Assembly: GCF_044792555.1 (NCBI RefSeq)
Contig: NZ_CP126238.1
Location: forward strand, 1,364,001 to 1,428,000
Source of the DNA: Alicycliphilus denitrificans_A
GTDB taxonomy: Bacteria; Pseudomonadota; Gammaproteobacteria; Burkholderiales; Burkholderiaceae_C
Direction of reading: 5' to 3'
Length of the DNA: 64,000 nt
Shown: positions 1 to 7,556 of the stretch, in pieces
How the letters are laid out: each line of letters begins with the position of its first letter
Numbering within the stretch: the first letter of the stretch is position 1
Notes under the pieces: model-generated
Told to the model about the DNA's origin: nothing
Database searches by the model: none
What the model saw: the letters and a program-made list of their open reading frames with translations, nothing else
Made by a program: the position numbers and the translations under genes

Positions 1-2
1 TT

Positions 3-698
3 GCATCCTACGGCGACAACATCGCGCCACCGCATCAGGCGCTTGGATGGATCCCCGCTGTCTATAGCGACACCGAGGATCTCAAGCGGGCAGGGCAGCG
101 GATCGTCTACCTCACCAACCCGCATGTGGGCCATCTCGGCATTTTTGTCTCCGCAGGAGTGGCACGTCTGGAGCACCGGGCCATCCTGGAGAGCCTGGCT
201 GACATTGAAGCGCTGGCCCCGGGTCTTTATGAAATGAAAATAGACAACCCGTCGGGTGACCCGGACTGCCATAAGCCTTCCTTCAGCATCCGCTACGAAC
301 CCCGTGAGGTGGAAGACCTGAAAACGGATTACCCGCAGGAAGCTTTTGAGCGGGTGAAACAGGTCTCGACATTCAACGAGGCGCTTTACCGGGCATTCGT
401 CAGTCCCTGGGCGCAAGCGCTGTCCACGCCGGGGACAGCCGAAGTGCTCAAGTGGCTCCATCCAATGCGCAGCAGCAGGTATTTGTTTTCAGAAGCATTT
501 AATCCGTGGATGAAATGGGTCAGTATGATGGCCGACCCCCTCGCCAGGAGCCGACAACCGCTTGCGCAGCATCACCCATTGATTGAGCGTGAGCGTGAAG
601 CTGCGGGACAAGTTACTCATGCATTGGGACGACTTCGCGAAGGCCGCGACGCTGCGATCGAGCAAGCGTTTCGTTTGATGTTTCAACACCCTGGCTAG
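3..698 (+). CDS. DUF3141 family protein, C-terminal part (5' end outside window)
   Basis: The frame is open from the first bases and reads ASYGDNIAPPHQALGWIP, then VGHLGIFVSAGVARLEHR, both typical of DUF3141 proteins (long alpha/beta-hydrolase-like proteins related to PHA synthases; function not established). About 231 residues are visible, so most of the protein lies to the left. The frame stops at 696-698, about 20 bases before the left hairpin of an IS200-type element. The C-terminal tail looks shorter than I expect for the family, so the insertion may have truncated it. The family call is from motif recognition. The truncation is inference. Confidence 0.7.
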   Translation, partial: ASYGDNIAPPHQALGWIPAVYSDTEDLKRAGQRIVYLTNPHVGHLGIFVSAGVARLEHRAILESLADIEALAPGLYEMKIDNPSGDPDCHKPSFSIRYEPREVEDLKTDYPQEAFERVKQVSTFNEALYRAFVSPWAQALSTPGTAEVLKWLHPMRSSRYLFSEAFNPWMKWVSMMADPLARSRQPLAQHHPLIEREREAAGQVTHALGRLREGRDAAIEQAFRLMFQHPG

Positions 699-719
699 TT
701 TTTATTAGGAACAGGAAAA

Positions 720-737
720 CCCCCGGCTCTGCCGGGG
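720..737 (+). repeat. IS200 left subterminal hairpin
   Basis: CCCCGGC (721-727), loop TCT, GCCGGGG (731-737). It matches the right-end hairpin apart from one loop base, which supports its role as the TnpA recognition structure. Confidence 0.75.
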
Positions 738-824
738 AGGCAGTAGAAGTTTGACTTTTCAGGGGTTGCCCATCGCAGAGACTTCCAAACGTGAGCCGCC
801 AAGCACACGAAAGGAAGAATCAGG

Positions 825-1256
825 ATGGACAAGTATGAGAGTTTGAATCACACGGCATGGGACTGTAAATATCACGTGGTCTTCATACCGAAATGTCGAA
901 GAGGGGCGCTGTACTACCAACTACGCCAGCACCTTGGAGAGGTGTTTCGCAAGCTGGCATCGCAGAAGGAGAGTAGGGTAGAGGAAGGACACTTGATGCC
1001 CGACCATGTGCACATGATGCTGTCGATACCGCCGAAATACGCGGTATCGCAGGTGGTGGGGTTCATCAAAGGCAAGAGTGCGATCCACCTTGCAAGGGTC
1101 TACGGGGAGCGTAAGCGCAACTTTGTAGGTCAGCATTTCTGGGCGAGGGGCTACTTCGTATCGACGGTAGGGCGAGACGAAGCGGTCATACGGCAATATA
1201 TCCGTAACCAGGAGAAGGAAGACGAACGCCTGGATCAACTGGGCCTGTGGAGATGA
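825..1256 (+). CDS. tnpA: IS200-type transposase TnpA
   Basis: A 143-residue Y1 HUH single-strand transposase, full length for IS200 TnpA. The HUH motif is visible as HVHMML (about residues 61-66). The conserved helix with the nucleophilic tyrosine reads EAVIRQYIRNQEKED near residue 125. The N-terminal core WDCKYHVVFIPKCRR is also typical. It cuts and joins single-stranded DNA at the flanking hairpins. The frame is intact and all catalytic residues are present, so the element may be mobile. AAGGAAG at 810-816 is the likely ribosome site. Confidence 0.93.
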   Translation: MDKYESLNHTAWDCKYHVVFIPKCRRGALYYQLRQHLGEVFRKLASQKESRVEEGHLMPDHVHMMLSIPPKYAVSQVVGFIKGKSAIHLARVYGERKRNFVGQHFWARGYFVSTVGRDEAVIRQYIRNQEKEDERLDQLGLWR

Positions 1257-1339
1257 ACGGCCGCCAGTAGGCGGCACCAACCCGAGGGGCCGCGTTAGCG
1301 ACCCCGTTCAGCCGCTTTGAGCTGCTCACATAACGAAAG

Positions 1340-1358
1340 CCCCCGGCTTTGCCGGGGG
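1340..1358 (+). repeat. IS200 right subterminal hairpin
   Basis: CCCCCGGC (1340-1347), loop TTT, GCCGGGGG (1351-1358), about 80 bases past tnpA. It pairs with the left hairpin. Confidence 0.75.
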
Positions 1359-1464
1359 ATGGTTACTCGTCCTGGACATGATGGAAAAAACGGTGACGGT
1401 AATACCGGACGTTCAAAGCGGACATAGCCCTGTTCTAGGGGCCATTTCTCAACAAGGATTGATC

Positions 1465-2511
1465 ATGATGATTGGAAGATGCAACTGGCTTTCGGCAGCG
1501 GTCCAGATCGGCCTGCTGGCTTGGTCTGGAACCACTTTGGCCGCCGACCAGGTATATGTGGCCAATGAAGGCGCTGACACGGTCAGCGTCCTCGATGCGG
1601 TATCGTTGAAAACGCTGACGAACGTGCGCGTCGGCAAGATGCCTCACAACGTGCAAGTGTCGCCCGACGGCAAGCTCGCATGGTTGACCAATAACGGCGA
1701 GCCTGACCAGGCAGCCGACGCTTCTGCGCACAAGGGCATGGCCCAAGGCGACCACGATGCGATGGGAAAACCGGGCGCGATCTGGGCCATCGACACCGCG
1801 ACCAACACGGTCGTCGCCAAGGTGCCGGTGGGTTTGCACCCGGCCCATGTGGTGGTTTCACCAGACGGTCGCCTGGCCTATGTCACCAATGGGGGTGACA
1901 ACACGGTCACTGTGATCGACACAGCAGCGCGGAGCCACGTGGCGACGATTCCGGTTGGTCAGTTTCCCCATGGTCTTCGGTTCAGCCCGGATGGCAAGGA
2001 GGTCTACGTCGCCAATCTCAAGGGTGGCACGGTATCGGTCATCGACACCGCCAGCCAGAAGGAGGTTGCGCAGGTGCCGACCGGCAAAGGTCCGGCCCAG
2101 ACTGGCTTCACGCTGGACGGCCGCTTGGCCTTTGCCTCGTTGTCCGGCGAAAACGCCATTGCCGTGATCGACCCAGCAACGCGCAAGGTGATTCGCAAGG
2201 TTGCGGTAGGAACGGTGCCGATCCAGTTGTACGCCACACCTGACTCGCGCACGCTCCTGGTGGCCAACCAGGGTACGCGCAAGATGCCGGGCAAGACCGT
2301 CAGCATGATTGACCTGGAGACTTTCAAGGTCGTCAAGACAGTCGTAACTGGCGCTGGTGCTCATGGCGTGGTCGTTGATCGTGAAGGGCGGTACGCCTAT
2401 GTGACGAACATCTACGCCAATTCGGTTTCCGTGCTTGACGTGAAAGATCGCAAGGTAACGAAGACCGTTCCTGTCGGTAAGGCACCCAACGGCATCAGCG
2501 TAACGCCTTGA
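1465..2511 (+). CDS. Secreted YVTN-repeat beta-propeller protein (YncE-like)
   Basis: About 348 residues. Repeats of the type VYVANEGADTVSVLD, AYVTNGGDNTVTVID and VYVANLKGGTVSVID run through the whole protein, typical of a 7-bladed YVTN propeller. I start at ATG 1465, preceded by AAGGA seven bases upstream, because a signal peptide (hydrophobic stretch ending TLAADQ) follows directly; upstream ATGs add unrelated sequence. Relatives are periplasmic and often lie near metal or respiratory genes, but ligand and role are unknown. It is monocistronic here and starts about 90 bases after the IS200 right end, so the insertion may have altered its promoter. Confidence 0.85.
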   Translation: MMIGRCNWLSAAVQIGLLAWSGTTLAADQVYVANEGADTVSVLDAVSLKTLTNVRVGKMPHNVQVSPDGKLAWLTNNGEPDQAADASAHKGMAQGDHDAMGKPGAIWAIDTATNTVVAKVPVGLHPAHVVVSPDGRLAYVTNGGDNTVTVIDTAARSHVATIPVGQFPHGLRFSPDGKEVYVANLKGGTVSVIDTASQKEVAQVPTGKGPAQTGFTLDGRLAFASLSGENAIAVIDPATRKVIRKVAVGTVPIQLYATPDSRTLLVANQGTRKMPGKTVSMIDLETFKVVKTVVTGAGAHGVVVDREGRYAYVTNIYANSVSVLDVKDRKVTKTVPVGKAPNGISVTP

Positions 2512-2538
2512 GTGGGGCCCGTCGCCTACACCCGTCCG

Positions 2539-2552
2539 GTACGGTACCGTAC
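2539..2552. repeat. 14-bp perfect palindrome
   Basis: GTACGGTACCGTAC is its own reverse complement and lies 27 bases after the propeller gene stop. No T-run follows, so it is not a standard intrinsic terminator. It could be a protein-binding or recombination site. Confidence 0.5.
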
Positions 2553-2682
2553 ACAAAAATGTAGAACAAGCCAGCGCCAGCCTTGCCGTATGTCCAAATG
2601 ACGCGCACGCGCCCGACGCACACCATCAGCACAAGCACTGACAGCCTCGGGCAAGAACCTCTTCCCGCGTGGCGTGTTAACG

Positions 2683-2790
2683 CTAAGCCGCCATGTCTGG
2701 AGGCCAGTCGTGCGTTTCCGGCTGGCATGACTTGCACCACGCATAGAGCGCGTCGTACATCACCATGCCATGGCCAATATGCAAGGCCCC
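2683..2790 (-). pseudogene. Remnant of a chromate-resistance ChrB C-terminal domain
   Basis: The minus strand reads HGMVMYDALYAWCKSCQPE then a THDWPPDMAA-stop end. This closely matches the C-terminus of the intact ChrB-domain protein at 50982-51440 (HGMVMYDALYAWCRACQAE). Sequence upstream of this tail in the same frame does not resemble ChrB, so only about 35 codons remain. It is evidence for a second, lost chromate locus on this flank, opposite in orientation to the intact one. Confidence 0.8.
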
Positions 2791-2917
2791 ATGAATCGCC
2801 TGACAGAAATGTAATTTTTGAAACATCTTCCCGTTAGCCTTGAGCTCGCAAAATGCATGACGTGCATTCACACAAGATAGGCGGATGCGAATGCGAAGTA
2901 CAACAACCTGAATTTTA

Positions 2918-3088
2918 GTGGCCGAGGGTGCGATGCTGCGTGAGGAACTAATGCTGAACGTGGATTGGACCGAAGCGGTGGTGCTGTTCAATGTCGACTC
3001 GCGTTATACCTGTGGTGCGGTCGTGATTCCTGGCATGCGCAAGATCGTTCATCCGGCTAAGCAGGCCATCAACACAGAGCACCGATGA
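2918..3088 (+). pseudogene. Short frame with a DUF2789-like tail, probably a remnant
   Basis: From GTG 2918 (or ATG 2933) a 51-56 residue frame reads MLREELMLNVDWTEAVV. This matches the C-terminal half of the intact DUF2789 protein 1.5 kb downstream (LLREELLEDADWAEVI). After about 20 residues the similarity ends and an unrelated tail follows. The stop overlaps the DUF4010 start as ATGA (3085-3088), so it may still be translated and coupled to it. I read it as a truncated duplicate, though a small functional leader peptide cannot be excluded. Confidence 0.5.
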
Positions 3089-4365
3089 ACGGCTACGAAC
3101 TACCACCGGGCGCCGCGGGCTTGGTTGCCGCGCTTGCTGTCGGTCTGGTGATTGGCTTGGAACGCGGCTGGCGCGACCGCGAATTGCCGGAGGGTGGGCG
3201 TGTTGCGGGCCTGCGCACCTTTGCGCTGACCGGACTGCTCGGCGGTGTGCTTGGACATCTGGAGCCAGATTTCGGTCCCTGGCCTTTACTGGGTGCGCTG
3301 CTTGGACTCGCCCTGCTGCTGACGGTGTCCTACGCCCGTAATTCCAAACTGTCAGGCAACCTGAGCGCCACTACCCCGGTGGCGATGCTACTTACTTTGG
3401 TCCTGGGTGCTTTTGCGGCACACGGCAACATCACCTTGGCGTTGTCGGCAGCGGTGATTGGGGCCGTGCTGCTGGACCTCAAGCCGACCTTGCACGGTTG
3501 GCTGCGCTTGATTGATCACCGCGAGTTGACGGCATCGCTGCAACTGCTGGTGTTGTCCATGGTCATCCTGCCCTACCTGCCCAATACGGGCCTCGGGCCC
3601 TATGCCGCGCTCAATCCGTACCAGCTGTGGTGGGCAGTCATCCTGATTGCGGGCCTGTCGCTAACGGGCCACTTTGCCATGCGCATCACCGGCGCGCAAA
3701 GGGGTGTGCTGTGGACTGGGATTCTGGGTGGGCTGGCTTCTTCCACGGCCACCACGTTGGCTTTGGCTCGTTACGCACGCGCGCAGCCTTCGCTGGCCGG
3801 CGCGGCGGCAGCTGGCACGTTGGCCTCCTGTGGTGTCATGTTTTTTCGCATGGTCGTTCTGCTGGGCGTCATCCAGCCGACGTTGTTGCCCACCTTCGGC
3901 AGCGCCCTAGTGGTCACTGGCGTGGTGCTGCTGTGTATGGCGCTATGGGGGTGGCGCAAGTTGAACCGCACTGCAGTGGGAGAGGGCGCTGTCGGCGCGA
4001 TGGCGCCATTCGACCTTGGCACCGCGCTCGGTTTTGGTGTGCTGCTCGCTGTCATGAGCGTCCTGGTGCCAGCGGCAAAGCAATGGCTGGACACCAGCGG
4101 CCTCTATGTGCTGTCGGCGGTTTCTGGCCTTGCGGACGTGGACGCGATCTTGATCTCGCTCGCTCGGCTGCATGGTGCCGGTGGATTGTCCACGGGCGCC
4201 ACCGTCACGGCGCTCGGTCTCGCGACGTTGGCAAACATGGTGGCTAAGGTCGGCATCGCCTGGACGACAGGTGGTGCGCAGGTCGGTAAATCGGTTGTTT
4301 TTGGCTACCTCGGCGCGATGGCGTCCGGAGCTGCCGTATTGGCGCTGAGCGTGACGCTTTCGTGA
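3085..4365 (+). CDS. MgtC/SapB-DUF4010 family membrane protein
   Basis: 426 residues and about 12 hydrophobic segments. The N-terminus (LAVGLVIGLERGWRDRE, then GLRTFALTGLLGG) is the MgtC/SapB-type motif. The C-terminal half with GGLASSTATTLALARYA and SGLADVDAILISLARL is DUF4010. Such proteins are inner-membrane proteins of unknown transport role, often next to metal-efflux genes. It starts at ATG 3085, overlapping the upstream small frame, and precedes the DUF2789 and cusCBA-like genes on the same strand with a 55-base gap, so it may belong to the same transcription unit. Confidence 0.85.
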   Translation: MNGYELPPGAAGLVAALAVGLVIGLERGWRDRELPEGGRVAGLRTFALTGLLGGVLGHLEPDFGPWPLLGALLGLALLLTVSYARNSKLSGNLSATTPVAMLLTLVLGAFAAHGNITLALSAAVIGAVLLDLKPTLHGWLRLIDHRELTASLQLLVLSMVILPYLPNTGLGPYAALNPYQLWWAVILIAGLSLTGHFAMRITGAQRGVLWTGILGGLASSTATTLALARYARAQPSLAGAAAAGTLASCGVMFFRMVVLLGVIQPTLLPTFGSALVVTGVVLLCMALWGWRKLNRTAVGEGAVGAMAPFDLGTALGFGVLLAVMSVLVPAAKQWLDTSGLYVLSAVSGLADVDAILISLARLHGAGGLSTGATVTALGLATLANMVAKVGIAWTTGGAQVGKSVVFGYLGAMASGAAVLALSVTLS

Positions 4366-4420
4366 GCGTCCACCGGCCACGTCTTCAGAATTTTGTGTTT
4401 AAACAATAGGGATCACCGCT

Positions 4421-4669
4421 ATGGAAAAGTCATTTCATCGCTTCTCTGAACTGTTTGCCCAGCTCGGCTTGCGCATGGACGCGGCAGGCATTGGGGAGTT
4501 CTTGGAGGTCCACGCTCCACTGCCGGCCGATGTGCTGCTGGCCGATGCGCCATTCTGGACACCATCTCAGGCGACTCTGTTGCGCGAAGAACTTCTGGAA
4601 GACGCGGACTGGGCCGAAGTAATTGACCGGTTGAATGCCGCCTTGCGTGCGCCAAGGGGGAGGTCATGA
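4421..4669 (+). CDS. DUF2789 family small protein
   Basis: 82 residues, complete. HRFSELFAQLGLRMD, then LLADAPFWTPSQATLLREEL and DADWAEVIDRLNAAL, are family-typical. Function unknown; members are short cytoplasmic proteins. Its stop overlaps the start of the outer-membrane factor gene (ATGATG at 4666-4671), so the two are translationally coupled. A truncated copy of its C-terminal half lies at 2918-3000. Confidence 0.85.
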   Translation: MEKSFHRFSELFAQLGLRMDAAGIGEFLEVHAPLPADVLLADAPFWTPSQATLLREELLEDADWAEVIDRLNAALRAPRGRS

Positions 4670-5940
4670 TGGCTATTAGGAATCGCCTGTCGTTGGGGGT
4701 GGTAATGGTGTCTCTCGCGCTGAGCTCGATGGTTCACGCGCAGGAGGTCAAGCTGGGGTCGAGTGTTGAAGGGCTGTTGCAGACAGCGAGGGAAAACAGT
4801 CCCGAATTCGCAAGCATGCAGTTCGAAGCCGATGCAGCTGCCGAGCGTGTCGTACCCGCGGGGGCCTTGCCGGATCCAAAGTTCAGCATGGAACTTCGTG
4901 ACATTACCCGGATGGGCGAGCGCAACCCGACGCTGCTGCCCGGGCGTGTGGGCAGCACGCGATACCTGCTCACACAGGAATTGCCGTGGTTTGGGAAACG
5001 GGGCCTCAAGCGTGAATCGGCCCAATTGCAGGCCGAAGCGGCCCGAGGGCGAGTGGCTGGCACCTGGAGTGAACTAGCGACCAAGATCAAGACGACATAC
5101 GCCCAACTCTACTATCTGGACCAGAACGAGCGGCTGACCAGGGAGATCCTGGACCTGATGACTCGCCTGGAAAAAGTCGCTCAAGTGCGTTACGCCAGTG
5201 GCCTGGCAGCGCAGCAGGATGTAATTCGTGCGCAGCTAGAGCAGACCGCCATGCGCAGCGAGTTGATTGGCCTCGAAGCAGAGCGCCGACAATTGCAGGG
5301 CAAGTTGAACGCGCTCGTAGGGAGGCCTTCGGTTGAGATGCTGGCCACGCCGGAACGAATTCGTACGATCCCGGCGCCCGAGAGCATGCGCTTTGATGTG
5401 CTGGAGCAGCGCGCGCGGGCCAGCAACCCGCTGCTGAGAACCGAGGAGTCACAGATCCGGGCGGCAGAAAAAAGCCGCGAACTCGCCCACAAGAACCGCT
5501 ATCCGGACTTCTCAGTGGGGGTGTCACCCATTCAGTACGGGAAATCGATTCGCGAATGGGAATTGATGGTCGAGGTCACCATTCCCTTGCAGCAGGACAC
5601 CCGGCGCGCACAGGAGCAGGAAGCACAGGCCATGCTGGATGCCGCCCGCTCGCGCCGCGAAGCGGCCACCAACCAGGTACTGGCGGATCTGTATGAAAAC
5701 TTGGCGGGCCTGGATGCGGCTCGCCGTACGCTGGCGTTGACCACGGACAGCCTGCTACCCCAGTCGGAGCTGACGTTCCGGTCGGCTTTGGCAGGCTACG
5801 AATCGGGCAAGGTGGATTTCGCCACCCTGCTGGATGCACAGAGACAGATACGACAAGCCAAACTCAATCAAGTCAAAGCAGGAGTTGCAGCCCAGATGCG
5901 TCTGGCGGACATCGAGCGCATCGTGGGAGAAGATCTATGA
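4666..5940 (+). CDS. cusC: Outer-membrane factor of a Cu/Ag-type RND efflux pump (CusC/SilC-like, TolC family)
   Basis: 424 residues with a signal peptide (SLALSSMVHAQE) and TolC-type periplasmic helices (LPDPKFSMELRD; QELPWFGKRGLKRESAQLQAE). It forms the outer-membrane exit duct for the CusBA complex. Length is normal for the short TolC-type proteins in metal loci. The GGAGG at 4659-4663 is better spaced for the second ATG at 4669 than for 4666. The stop overlaps the adaptor start by ATGA. I assign Cu/Ag from the downstream pump, not from this gene itself. Confidence 0.88.
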   Translation: MMAIRNRLSLGVVMVSLALSSMVHAQEVKLGSSVEGLLQTARENSPEFASMQFEADAAAERVVPAGALPDPKFSMELRDITRMGERNPTLLPGRVGSTRYLLTQELPWFGKRGLKRESAQLQAEAARGRVAGTWSELATKIKTTYAQLYYLDQNERLTREILDLMTRLEKVAQVRYASGLAAQQDVIRAQLEQTAMRSELIGLEAERRQLQGKLNALVGRPSVEMLATPERIRTIPAPESMRFDVLEQRARASNPLLRTEESQIRAAEKSRELAHKNRYPDFSVGVSPIQYGKSIREWELMVEVTIPLQQDTRRAQEQEAQAMLDAARSRREAATNQVLADLYENLAGLDAARRTLALTTDSLLPQSELTFRSALAGYESGKVDFATLLDAQRQIRQAKLNQVKAGVAAQMRLADIERIVGEDL

Positions 5941-7541
5941 CAACAACTATCAAGGTGGGCGCGCTCGTGCTGGCCGCCACGGCACTGGCTGCGGGAGGCG
6001 GCTATTGGTACGGGCAACGCCAGTCCGCTGCACATGGATCAGTGCAGGCGACATCGACTGTTGCTTCGGCAAACGATAAGAAGGAGCGCAAGGTTCTCTA
6101 TTACCGCAATCCGATGGGCTTGCCCGATACGTCCCCCACGCCCAAGAAGGACCCGATGGGGATGGATTACATCCCCGTCTACGAGGGCGATCAGGAACCG
6201 GAAGCCGGAAGCGCCAACCAGATCAAGATCAGCACCGACAAGGTTCAGAAGCTCGGGGTGCGCGTTGAGGCTGTCAGCCTGCGCAACCTGGACAAGATGG
6301 TGCGCGCGGCAGGCCGCATCGAACCCGACGAGCGCCTGACCTACGCCATCACCCCCAAGTTCGAGGGCTACGTCGAACGCTTGCATGTCAACGCCACCGG
6401 CCAGGCCGTGGGCAAGGGCCAGCCGTTGTTCGAGGTCTACAGCCCGGAGCTGGTGTCGGCGCAACGCGAGTACGCGATTGCCGCGCAAGGTGTGGATGCC
6501 TTGAAGGGCGCCAGCGAGGAAACGCAAAAGAGCATGCGCGAACTCGCCGAATCGAGCCTTTCTCGCCTGCGCAACTGGGACATTTCGGACGAGCAGGTCA
6601 AGGCATTGACCCCATCGGGAGCGGCACGCCGTACGCTGACATTTCGTTCGCCGGTGGCGGGCGTCGTGACCGAAAAGAAGGCGCTGCAAGGCATGCGCTT
6701 CATGCCGGGTGAAACGCTCTACCAGGTCACCAATTTGTCATCGGTGTGGGTGATTGCCGATGTGTTCGAGCAGGACATCGCCCTGGTCAAGCCGGGTGCC
6801 ATGGCCACGGTGCGCATCAACGCCTACCCCGACAAGGTGTTCACCGGCCCGGTCACCTACGTCTATCCGACCCTCACGGCCGAAACACGCACCGTGCCCG
6901 TGCGCGTCGAACTCACCAATACAGGCGGTCTGCTCAAGCCGGGCATGTTCACCCAGGTGGAGCTGTCTGCGGCACCCAAGGGCGCCGTGCTGACGGTGCC
7001 GACGTCGGCGGTTATCGACAGCGGAAGGCGCCAGATCGTTCTGGTACAGGTCAAGGAGGGTCGTTTTGAGCCGCGTGAGGTCAAGGTCGGCGCCCGCAGC
7101 GAGGATCGCATCCAGATTCTGGAGGGGGTGCAGGACGGTGAGCTGGTGGTGGTGGCGGCCAACTTCCTGATCGACGCGGAAAGCAATCTCAAGGCGGCCA
7201 TCGGAGGGTTCGCGTCGGCAGAACAAGGCAAAGGGGCCACCCAGGATAGTTCCGCCAAGCCGCAGGGCGCTGGGGGGGGCGGCCACCAGGCCGAAGGCAC
7301 GGTGGAAGACGTCGATACGAAATCCAGCATGGTGACGCTGGCGCATGGCCCGGTGCCCAGCCTCAAATGGCCGGCCATGTCGATGGAGTTCAAGGTTGCG
7401 AACAGCGATTTGCTCAAGCAGCTCAAGCCTGGCGCAGCGGTGGCGTTCGAGTTCGTCGAGCGCGGGCAAGGCGAATGGGTAATCACCGCCGCCCGGCCCC
7501 AGGGCAAAGCCCCGGCCAATCCCCACGCCGGTCACAACTGA
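5937..7541 (+). CDS. cusB: CusB/SilB-type periplasmic adaptor with N-terminal metal-binding and C-terminal CusF-like domains
   Basis: 534 residues. One N-terminal membrane/signal segment (LVLAATALAAGGGYWYGQ) is followed by a heavy-metal-binding domain (YYRNPMGLPDTSP... KKDPMGMDYIPVYEG, residues about 55-85). The lipoyl/beta-barrel adaptor core contains RAAGRIEPDERL and GLLKPGMFTQVEL. The C-terminal domain (about 440-525) contains LKWPAMSMEFKVA, the Trp/Met/Met Cu(I)/Ag(I) site of CusF. CusF is normally a separate periplasmic chaperone, so here the chaperone is fused to the adaptor, an arrangement known in some SilB proteins. It delivers metal to and bridges CusA and the outer-membrane factor. 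Confidence 0.93.
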   Translation: MTTTIKVGALVLAATALAAGGGYWYGQRQSAAHGSVQATSTVASANDKKERKVLYYRNPMGLPDTSPTPKKDPMGMDYIPVYEGDQEPEAGSANQIKISTDKVQKLGVRVEAVSLRNLDKMVRAAGRIEPDERLTYAITPKFEGYVERLHVNATGQAVGKGQPLFEVYSPELVSAQREYAIAAQGVDALKGASEETQKSMRELAESSLSRLRNWDISDEQVKALTPSGAARRTLTFRSPVAGVVTEKKALQGMRFMPGETLYQVTNLSSVWVIADVFEQDIALVKPGAMATVRINAYPDKVFTGPVTYVYPTLTAETRTVPVRVELTNTGGLLKPGMFTQVELSAAPKGAVLTVPTSAVIDSGRRQIVLVQVKEGRFEPREVKVGARSEDRIQILEGVQDGELVVVAANFLIDAESNLKAAIGGFASAEQGKGATQDSSAKPQGAGGGGHQAEGTVEDVDTKSSMVTLAHGPVPSLKWPAMSMEFKVANSDLLKQLKPGAAVAFEFVERGQGEWVITAARPQGKAPANPHAGHN

Positions 7542-7556
7542 TTTTCGGGAAACAAT

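Larger units (their letters stand above)
700..1375 (+). mobile_element. IS200/IS605-family insertion sequence (IS200 type, tnpA only)
   Basis: A single small HUH transposase gene is flanked by two near-identical GC-rich hairpins, at 720-737 and 1340-1358, as in IS200-type elements, which lack inverted terminal repeats and have subterminal hairpins recognised by TnpA. No tnpB is present. A long leader of about 90 bases separates the left hairpin from tnpA, also usual for IS200. The exact cleavage ends cannot be fixed from one copy, so both boundaries are approximate to about 15 bases. Confidence 0.8.
2512..2917. other. Non-coding stretch with a palindrome and a gene remnant
   Basis: About 400 bases with no intact gene between the propeller gene and the DUF4010/cus locus. 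It holds a 14-bp perfect palindrome (2539-2552) and a minus-strand ChrB tail (2683-2790). The rest shows no recognisable coding signal. I read it as a scar of past rearrangement. Confidence 0.6.

Noticed and set aside
2683..2991. 102-codon minus-strand gene
   Set aside because: Only the last third resembles ChrB; the first part is unlike any protein and overlaps the DUF2789 remnant on +, so I call a remnant, not a gene.
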